Assembly (NCBI GenBank): GCA_036362985.1
Contig: JAYGXS010000003.1
Location: 70,679,989 to 70,743,988 of the forward strand
Reading direction: 5' to 3'
From: Ligula intestinalis
Taxonomy: Eukaryota; Platyhelminthes; Cestoda; Diphyllobothriidea; Diphyllobothriidae
DNA length: 64,000 nucleotides
Below are positions 1-10,200 of this stretch, piece after piece. The position numbers and the translations under genes are program-made. A model generated the notes under the pieces. That model made no database searches. It saw nothing but the letters and a program-made list of their open reading frames with translations, and was not told where the DNA came from. The stretch's first letter is position 1. Each line of letters opens with the position of its first letter.

Positions 1-1023
1 TGTCTAGGGTCCACGCCTTCGTTTCTGAAATATCAGTGCATGTGATCATTCAATTGGGTTTCACTTTAACCACAAGACAAAACAGAATAGGCAGGACGCT
101 GAGATTCGGTTTGCAGCGGTCCAAACATCCTCTCAACATCCAGCCTGAGCCCAGGCGACCCTCTGATGGGACAACCGTGCAACTAACGCACACACCAAAC
201 CCAACAATACAGGACACAGCGCCAGAAACATGTCCCCACTGTCAACACGAGTACTGACCGTGTTGGCACCTTCATATGCGCTACAATGCCAACGGACCCA
301 CCTAACACCCATAGTAAGTGCCATTACATATCATGGAGTGCAATCGTAGAAATATATTGAGTGACAATGTGGATGGTATATTAGATAAGACAAAGGAGTA
401 CGACAGCGGGCTTCGTATTAATGTTTTACTTTCAGTCAGCACCTCTGCTGGAATTCAATGAATCGGTTGCAAGAGGCATAATGAAAAATCTACCTGATGG
501 TTCGATAGTGGAAATCGTGGATTTTCTATCACGGTAGGCGTCTACTCGCGCGTCGGGTCTAAGTAACCACGACGTCTAAACTAGGGGATCAATTCGAATT
601 ACAATCGTGTAACATACGGTCCCATAGGTGAAAAACGTCACTAACGCCGCATAAAGTTCCAAAAATATGCCGAATATGTGAACACACACAGAAAATGACT
701 TTAAAAAGTTTTTCCAAGTACCTAGCCTGTGTGCTATCTGAAACGGAAAGCCTTCATCAACTGCGTAACTTCTCCGAGCGAGAGTAGTTTGAAGGTCATA
801 ATTGAACATTTGCTGCTGCTAGATTAGTTTTATAACGCTATCCTGAGAATTTTTGGATCAACCCACCAACACGAGTCGAGTAGCAAAGGACAAATCATTC
901 AAAAAATAAACCTGTCTTGATAGGAATACAATTTTAAGAATCATTTGAATACATAAGGATACTCTGCATGGTTTAGGCATAAGAAGAAATGGTAAATAGT
1001 ACCAAGTAGCACTGGCAAATTAC
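1..1023. other. COPA intron 4, no gene seen
   Basis: No further COPA exon is recognisable on the minus strand; the next expected segment would encode another WD40 repeat starting near a GHYNNVS-like motif. The small ORFs here have no recognisable similarity. I see no repeat that can be named. Confidence 0.5.
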
Positions 1024-1237
1024 CTGTCACACGCCAAAGTCTAATATGCCTGTCGTCTGATGCGGAGACAACAATCGGCAGGGTTGGGTGAAAGGCGACC
1101 CAGTTAACGCCGCGATCGTGGCCCTCCAGGACGTGCTTAACAACAGCATCTGCTGTACCGAATAATTCGGCATTGCCACCCATAGAAGAGCTCGATCCAC
1201 CGTGTCCAGATCCACCCGTCAGATAACGCATTTGTTC
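1024..1237 (-). CDS. COPA: COPA exon 4 (WD40 blade 5)
   Basis: Acceptor AAAAACTAG, start in phase 0, donor CAG/GTAATT in phase 1. It encodes a Gly/Ser-rich linker ([15 protein letters not shown]), then [20 protein letters not shown] and [20 protein letters not shown]. This is the conserved alpha-COP segment joining blades 4 and 5. The linker is longer and more Ser/Gly-rich than in vertebrates. Confidence 0.92.
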
Positions 1238-4200
1238 CTAGTTTTTAAAAGAAAATAAATTCATTTAATTGTAAAGGCTGTCATACATTCAGCATGCAGC
1301 TCAGCAAAAAGGGATCTGTGAAAGCAGACGGGAAAGAAGGGTGGTAGTTGGGGAAAAGGTGAGTTAAAGAAAGGAATGGGTAGGCAGATGGAAATGCTGT
1401 TTTACCTTCTATTGCAATTTAATTTAATCTGAGTCGAGTGTGTAAAGCAAGGTAAACTTTAGGCTGGTGACATGATAACAATGGAACGTCGGTCCGGAAC
1501 AAATGTTCCAAAGTACGAGTCTAAGGTGTGGAAAAATGCTGCCCTGACATTCATCAAGACGGTAGAAGTAGTGAAGGGAAATATGGTTGAGCTGCTGCGG
1601 TATGTAAGGGCAAAGTTACAAGCTACAGGTATGCAGAATTTACGACTTTAAGTAAAACACATTTTAGATGCAAAAGTTCCTCAGGGGAGGAAAGCATAAA
1701 TACCTCAAGCCCGACCATGCTCGATGGTGCGACATTCTTTTTGCGGAAACCAGAAATGTCCCAGATACGGACAGTCTGATCCAAGGAGGCGGAAACGACC
1801 AGATCTTCTTTGGGATGAAACTGTGCACACATTACGTAGTGGCTGTGCCCAGTCAACACACAGGCCGGCGTTCGGGACTGCCAATTCCAGATGCGGATGG
1901 TCTGGTCGTCTGATGCACTGAGGATCCAAGGGTGCTCCTACGAAACAAAATGACATTAGAATGATAAAAATTGCTGCAATTAAAGCTAGAACGCCTAGGG
2001 AACAGATTTAATTTGGACCCCTTGTCTAGTTCACATGTCGAACAATATACGAGCGGCAGTACCTGTAAGCAGGGCACTTAGTGGTGGTTGCTGGAGTGTT
2101 GGAACATGTTCTATGTCCTCTATGTAGTCAAAGCCTGGTAATACAGTCTTCGCCGCAACGATATTGATAAGTGTCCTACATAGGAACTCCGTCTGATTGT
2201 CGTGGATTAGATAAAAAAGGTAATCAACTGAAATGTGCTAACGCCCCTTTCATCACGAAAACGACCTTGGGGAAAATTGTGCGAAAATTATGAGAAGGCA
2301 TTGGCGAGTTCAAAAAATGTAAAAAATGCTCAAATGAAATGGAAGTCAATCAAGGTAATTGTGTGAGAAGGGAAAATTTTTTGTTATGTCGCTCTCTTTT
2401 ATGTGATAATCTCCAGTGAGATTGTCAAATAAAGAACAAAAGAGAGGTCTACTCGCCTACTGCATGTCTTAAAAAACTGCATTTTGTAGAATTTTCACCA
2501 GTTTACGCGACTGGAATGGAAGAACCGCCATTTTAGCTCATCCTAAAAGTGATCAAAGACTGTTCACCTACACGCTGTCTAGCCCGATTTGGGATAGACA
2601 TGAGGAAGGCGCGTAAATCCCCACAGAACTTATCCGTCAAGACGTCAGGGTTTGGCACTATCGGAGCAAACGCGCTGATAACGGTGGAAATTTTGCTCAG
2701 GCGGAGTTGGACCCGCAGTGCGATAAGTTGGTTGATGTGTAACCGTTATAGCAGATTCAATAAAACAGTTGCTCCAGAAAGTGTATCTGGCTAATACTTC
2801 ATTCAACCGTCCGTGTTCTTATAATCGATTCTCGCTGAGGGTTAAGATGTCCATCTTGTACCGAGTAGACTCATGGGTTGCCCGAGTTGTTCTCTCTGTT
2901 GGTTGAGTGCAAAGAAGCAACGGTCCAGGTCAACAAAGTCAGACTGGCGGAGGGAGGAAAGGTGAGGACAAGTGTCTTTCCTTATCTTTGTGTGTTCATC
3001 GTGCGTTCCACATGCAGCAATTATAGTCTGTTTTGTAGATAGAATGATCATTTGTTCGAGGTACTTGTTCGAGCCCTTAAAGCCATAAGGTGACCGGCAG
3101 TATCAATAAATAAGTCCAAACAGCTGTCGAATCTCATCATGAATTACGATGTATGTAGTGTGACGACCCAAATCGACTTGGGATTACATGTTATCCTCTA
3201 CGTAAGACTTACGGTTGGATGGATTTTACAAGTATCGCGTTGGTGGCTGAGTGGGGAAGAAGCCGTGCGTGTGAAACTGTACCGAAGGATTTGCACAGTA
3301 CAGGTACCACTCACTCCTCCTAGACTGATTGGTATCTAGCAGAAAGACTAAGCTGACAGAAAAGGCATCGAAACTGCACGCAGAGACTGAGTTAACACAG
3401 TTTCGTCAACACGTGTATCAAGGTAGCGGGTTCCCTCCCACACACAAATAAAGTTACGGGGGGGGGGAAGATGCATCGACTACCCTGATCTGACTTATTC
3501 CGCTTTTCAAAGCAGGCATCAGATCGTGATCAACTCACACTTTCCTAAAACCATAGGTGAAAGTTTGGTTCAGGTGGGGATACAGTGGAATAACTACCAA
3601 CTGCGGCAAGGTGCTCCGACCATTGTCAAACCAGCAAAGGACGACGACCTGTGCCTGAATTACTTTATACTTTTAGCAGACTTGCGCAGCATCTGCTGTA
3701 CTCCTCCCTCACTCACCTGTACCCGAGTACAAGATAGATTCAAGGCAATTTGAGGCAGGATCGGGGGCAGCGGCTGTCGACGATAAAGAGCCCTTTTATG
3801 AGAATTACACACAACGTGGTTTCCGCACGATGATCCGGGTTTTCACAGAAGGGGGTTCGGATCTTAGGTTCATGAGAGTACTACAAAGGCTATATCAACT
3901 GGGAGTCATTGGACTTGACGTTCAATTCGCCAGCCAGTCAGCCCACATTTACTGCTTGCTAACTGTCTTTCATATCAGACTGCCCAGTTTATAAACACAA
4001 ACTGAACACTGTACAGTGTATGCTTACTCGTTCTAAAATTTGCGCGAAAATGTATTCTCATTTCCTTTTTCCGTGAAAGTACCTTTGTAGGTACTTCATA
4101 GGATTATTTACTTATTCATATGCAGTGTACTGATTAAACGGTCCGAGCTGCCCAGTAACTTGACGACCTTCAAAGTCATGGCTTTGAGCGTGGTATACCT

Positions 4201-7200
4201 GGATAGGCGCAAGAGCGTTCGATTTATTATCGGAAGAAGTGCGCTGACGTTTGTTGGTTTTTTGGTAGTCCTTAGTGCGCTGAGTAGGCGTTTCCATGTG
4301 CTGATCTCATTTTCCACTCCCCTGCCATGCACTACCTGTGTGTCGGAGCATGTCAACCAATTTGCGATGAAATTGGGCTGTAAGACTCCGCTTGCTTGTT
4401 ACCTACGCCGAGTACCAAAGGATACTAAAGAGCAGGCTTCGCACTGACTAGAGAGCAGCATATTCTGTCGATTCATGTGGGGCGCATTGAGACGGGGTCT
4501 AGCGGTTTATGAACAGATAGGGCGAGGTTGATGGGATTTTGACTGACGTGTTTTACCGTCGGTTTTTATGAAGACACATATGGTAAAATCGATCCATGCG
4601 GCGGCTGGATACCTGTGGGCACTGTGCTCAGTTGTGGCAAGTGGTCTTGGCATGGGTTCGCCAGTTTCGGTGCGACGGATTCGTACGTGACTGATCAGAC
4701 CGATACATGATACAAATATTTGGTGGCGATATTAGCAGCTCTTCGTGGTGGTGACGCTGGTGTTTTTTGTAGTACAACAACAGCCCAAACTTTAATTCCT
4801 GCTAATAAAGAAGTCAGATACTATAAAAATATGGTGAGATAAGTCGGAGGCACGTAAAATGTGAAAACTTACGTGATGAAAGTAGGTAGTCCGGATGTAG
4901 TCCAGATGGCCGAGCAAGGTGAAAAGGCATTTTCTATGTTTGTAATTCCAAACCTTTATTTTGTAGTCGTCACCACCAGAGACAAAGAGGGGTTGATTTT
5001 TGTGGAAGTCTATGCCTCGAACGGGGCCCTCGTGTTCCTCGAATTTGTCAATCAGAGTACATGCCCGATAGTCCCACAACTGAATCACGCCAGTATGAAG
5101 GCTCGACAGGATCCATGGTCGCTTCGGATGAAAAGCCAGGCCTTGAAGCATAAAAAGAACTCATTTCAACAGATTACAGAAAATGCCACTGGCCAAAAGA
5201 TAAGTTTGTTTTTCAAAGACAAGGTGTTTAAATCTCATTCTGAGGTCATACACTGAACTACACTAATTTACTACGTTAAGGCAAATGTTACTTTGAGGCA
5301 GAAGACAGGTTATCCGCCTTATTAATAAGTCGTAGATGAGGGTTTTCGGCCTCATAGAAAAAAATTACTTGAGCGATGAGAAAGTTTAGATATCTTGAGG
5401 GGTTAGCACGATTTTCTTGGTGACATACAAATGTGTTCCACCTGAGGTGGCTGATGAAAACTCTGTATCGAAGAAATGAGAACGATGAGAAGACAACAGA
5501 AACAATAAAAACAAGCAACTTTGAATTGCAACGGTAAATATAACTAAAGATTTCAAGTATGCGAATTTACGTCAGTTATTATCTGCACAGAATGCTACGG
5601 GCATGACTAATTTTTGTGGGATAGTTGACGACCTACCACTGCAGAAACCGTAACTTTCGGCGAAAAGGATGGGCAACGACAAAAAACGCAGTTTGACCAG
5701 AAAACCGCTGTGCTGCTATTGACCTAACATAAATTGTGCAGGTTGAATTATTGTGTGTCGGGGAAGTCTCGGCTGGAGACAGTAATTTCCAAAAAGAGGT
5801 AGTAGAGTATATTTCACTTGTCCAATTAAAAACTGGGAAAAAATGAATGTATGCACGCTTGCCAAGAAAGTATAGCCGGTGATCTCAAAGGCTGAATGCT
5901 GTCTGTTCTTCAACCTTTTGAATACTAGTGCATAAGTGGTGCTGTGGCTATAGAAGACCACCTGATTAGTACGCTTTCTGCAAACCAATTTTTAGCAAGA
6001 TAAAGTTCCTGCAAAACTAAGAAGTACACTGTTAAGACCTAAAGTAACCTGTTAGCGTTCACGTTGCGGCTTTAAGTTGTGAAACTGGGGCTCTTACACC
6101 GCAAACGTTATGGGTGCGAACGCTAAACGGTGCTCAGAGAATATATCGAGAAAGTCAGTTAACTTTAAGAGGGATAACAATGTGGAAAGCAGGGCTAACA
6201 TAAGGTGCGCATTTTTTCTTTCTGACCTTAAGTCAGGAAGTGATACAAAATTCCCCCTAGATTCAGTATTCTTGGGTCATTCTAGTTCATTACTCTGACC
6301 ATTTTCTATCTCTTTCTACTACTACTACTCTGCTTTTATCTTCTAGTTCCCGTAAATCAATTGTAAGATGAATAAAGCCTACTTCTAGGATACTTCTCAG
6401 TGCTGACTCTTCCGATTGTTTCGTTTATGCTAACTCAATTGAGATATTGCGCCTATTCCGAATGCAACAATTTACCCATCTTACAATTCAATAATGGATC
6501 TATTCCTCAAGCCAGGGCAATTTTATGTGGATCCGAATGCTCTAGATACCCCCAACCAACAGAATCACTAGTTTCACACGTTCGAAAACGTTACCAACAC
6601 GATCAAAAGTTTGAGACCGAAAAGACAGTGTTCTGACTACTTATGTCTCTCCGACTGTTAGGAGATTCACCAGTGAATGCTCCATTTACGAAGAGGCTAT
6701 TAAATTGTTGAAAGGCCTTTATACAAAACCTAAAAACGAAATCTTCGCTCGTCGCCTTCTGGTGACCTGCAGGTAAAAGGCATGACAAACCCTCGATCAG
6801 TTCGCCCAAGGGTTGAAATCCTTAGCTCAGATTGTGATTTCGATTGTGATTACGGAGGAATACCGTGATGACGCTATCAGAGACGCCTTTATTAGTGACC
6901 TTTCATCAAATCACATTCGACAGAGACTATTGGAGCAAAAGACCTTGAACTTTGAAACTGTGTTTGATCGAGCGAATTCTTTGGAATTTGCAGACAATCT
7001 TCATCTTACCAAAACGCTCTGATGACCCATTCACTACCGTCACTGAGGTGTGAGAAACTCCGTACAGTCCTATCAAAACTGCGGACATTGTAGCTTCCAC
7101 CTCATCCTGCAGTAAGTGTTTCTTTTGTGGGTACGATAAACACCCTCGTTCGAAGTTTCTCGCAAGCAACGTGTTATATAAAGGACTTACTTACTTGATA

Positions 7201-10200
7201 CTTGAGCCGATAAGCTCCTGTTGTTGGATGAATCGGCTTCACGGATGTCACGAATAGCGGCGGCCCATTGGCGCCGGTCAGAGGCAAGCTCTTCACAGAT
7301 GTTAACCCATTTTGTGTTCCAATGTCGCAAGCCGTCAACGGTTACGAGGCCCATCCGTTCAACGTCCGACTTAACGGTGCTGAGCCATGTCTTCAGTTGA
7401 CCGCCTTGTCGGTATCTCCAGTTTGCACTACGAGAAGGGTTCACGACCAATCTACAAAGGTCCGTCGATGGTTTGCGCAGGACATGGCCGAACCATTGCA
7501 ATCGGCGATGCTGGATGTACGATGCTAGACTTGGTAGTTTGAAACATCTGCGGCATAGCTCAACATTGGAGATTCGATCCTGCCAGAAGACTTTTAAGAG
7601 GCAACGACGACACCAACGGTCAAAGACTTCGAGCGATAGGATGTCTGCCTTTCTCACTGGCCATCTTTCGCAGGCATATACTAACACCGGTCTGATTGAT
7701 GCTTTGTATATCAGCAGCTTAGTACGCAAACTGATGTCTGAGCGAGACCAGAGTGGTCTGGCTAGCAGCCTAAATGCATTTATAGCCTGCGCGATTCGGT
7801 TCTTGATTTCGTCTTTGGCCTGTCCATTGGCTAGCATATTCAAGCCCAAATAGCGGAAGCAGCTAACTTCTTCAATGGGTTGACCGCTTATAAACAATGG
7901 TTGTGCTGCGCCCAGATATGTAGTCAGGAACTTCGTCTTGCGCACATTAATTGTCAGACCAACAGCTGCAGCGAAGCCGGTGATTCGGTCTAGCGTTGGC
8001 TGTAGTGATTGAAGAGTTTTACTGAGTACGACAATGTCATCGGCATATTCCAGGTCAGGTACTCTGACATCGGGGCTGATTTCACATTCACTGTCAGGTA
8101 GAATTGACTGATTCATTACCCAGTCGATCAAGAAGTTAAAGAGAACTGGAGAAATAGGACACCCTTGTCGAACGCCACAATTCAGAGGGAAAGAAGTTGA
8201 CTCTTCACCAAGGGTTCTTACTCGGGTTGATGCTGTGCCATAGTAAGCTTTGATTAGATTGAGCAACTTTGGTGGGAGACCATCAGCAAGCAAGACTTGC
8301 CATAAAGCTTCTCTGTCGATAGAATCAAAGGCGGTTTTGAAGTGGATAAAACAGGCAGTGGTGAGCTGTTGGTTTTGATGTCTGTGCTCTAGTATGCGGT
8401 GTAGAATGAAGATCTGGTCAATACATCCTCTACATGGACGAAATCCTCCTTGGTTAGGACGAGTACGAAGACTGCGCTCAGTCGAAAATATACGGAGAAG
8501 GATGGTCGCAAACACTTTGGTGGCTATATCTATGAGGCTGATGCCACGGTAGTTTGAGCATAAGGTCCTGTCACCACGCTTCGGTATCGGTAATATAATG
8601 GACAGTGACCAGTCAGTCTGGATGACTTCGGTAGTCGATATAGTCGAGTACAGTCTATGTAGTGATTCCGTCAAAGCAGGACAATTAGTTTTGTAGGCTT
8701 TTGCTGGGATACCATCTTTACCCGCTGCCTTCCGAACTTTTAATCGTTGTAATACCGATTCCACTTCAAATCTCGTAGGTGGCTCGCAGTCACTACCGTA
8801 TGGAATTCCAGTTGATAGCTGTAGGTTCGCAGGTGAACGTATAGGCGGATCCAGTAGCTCGCTAAAGTGCTCTCGCCATCGATCGATTTTGCCAGCCATA
8901 TCAGTAATCACTTGACCCGAGTTATCCCGAACGGTAGTGCAAGGTGGTTTATATTTGCCTGATGCTTTACGCAACAGTTAATAGAGCTGGCGGAAGTTAC
9001 CAGAGTTTGAAGCTGATTTCATGGAGCCAGCTAACTCGGTCCAGTGGTTCTGACGGTCGCATCTTGCTGATCGCGTAGTTTGGCGTCTCAATGAGCGTTA
9101 GTTCTCTGAGCTTGACAACCGAACGATTCTAGCTTGTGCCAATAGATGAAGGGTGCTTGTGGAGATCCCGTCCTTCTTGGGTACTACCTGCTGTTGCAAG
9201 CTCGAATTCATCGCATTTTTTAGCGCGTCTCTCAAGTGTGGCCACTGAGTATCGGGCGAAGTTTCATTATCGACGTCATCTGGAGGTTCGATGCGAACAG
9301 TGGATTGATCTCGGATCTGTACAGTGAGACTTACGTTGAACGCTACACGGGTTTCTGTGTGTGATAGTGCCATAAAATTCACACGTTTTGGGGCAGTCTC
9401 TTATTTCGATTCGACAAACGGAGCTTAAAGCGGGCACGGACAAGTACGTGATCCGACCCAACTTTCGCGCCTCGAAACGATCGGCTGTCGGATACTGAGG
9501 TGGTCCACCTTGAGCGTACTAAGATGTAGTCTATCTGGTTTGCCGTTCGACCATCGTTTGAATACCATGTTAACAACTGCCGATGGGGGTGTTGAAAACG
9601 AGTGCTTGTAAAGACGAGATGGTTGTAATCAGCAAATGTTACCAATCGTTCTCCGCTGTCGCAACGTTGGCCCAGTCCGTATTTTCCGATGACATGTCTC
9701 GAGATTTTATTGCACGGGCCAGTACCGGCATTCCAGTCTCCGGCGACGAAGAGCAAGTCTCTAGGGGGTATCCTGGCCACTGTAGCTTGAAGGCGTTCAT
9801 AGAACTCCGTCTTAACTGCTTCATCCGCTTGCGATGTTGGGGCATAAACGGCAACCACAGACATATTTGCAATGGTGCCTCTGAAGCAGGCTGTGGCAAT
9901 CCGCTCCGAGATAGGCTTAAACGCTAAGAGAGTGTTATGCACCTTTTTTGTCATGGCTATTGCTACCCCATGCAGTTCTGTGTTCGTTTGTGGTCCGCTG
10001 TGGAGGAGCACGTACTCAGCATCCTCTTGTGGGACTTTGATTTCTCTCGTTCCAGATTCTGGGAGACGAATTTCTGACAGACAGGGAACGTCTTCTTTAT
10101 AGTCCCATAATGCGCGTGCTAAAAGTGCTTGACGGCCGGGATCAAGCAATGTCCGCACATTCCAGCAGCCGATGTTCAAAGTGTGTCGCGAATTTAGGGT

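Noticed and set aside
3236..3310. Possible tRNA gene or SINE head (TGGTGGCTGAGTGGGGAAG)
   Set aside because: The box A-like sequence is followed by no acceptable box B and no cloverleaf can be drawn.
7268..7853. Plus-strand ORFs over the RTE reverse transcriptase
   Set aside because: Shadow readings of the minus-strand RT, whose motifs are unambiguous.
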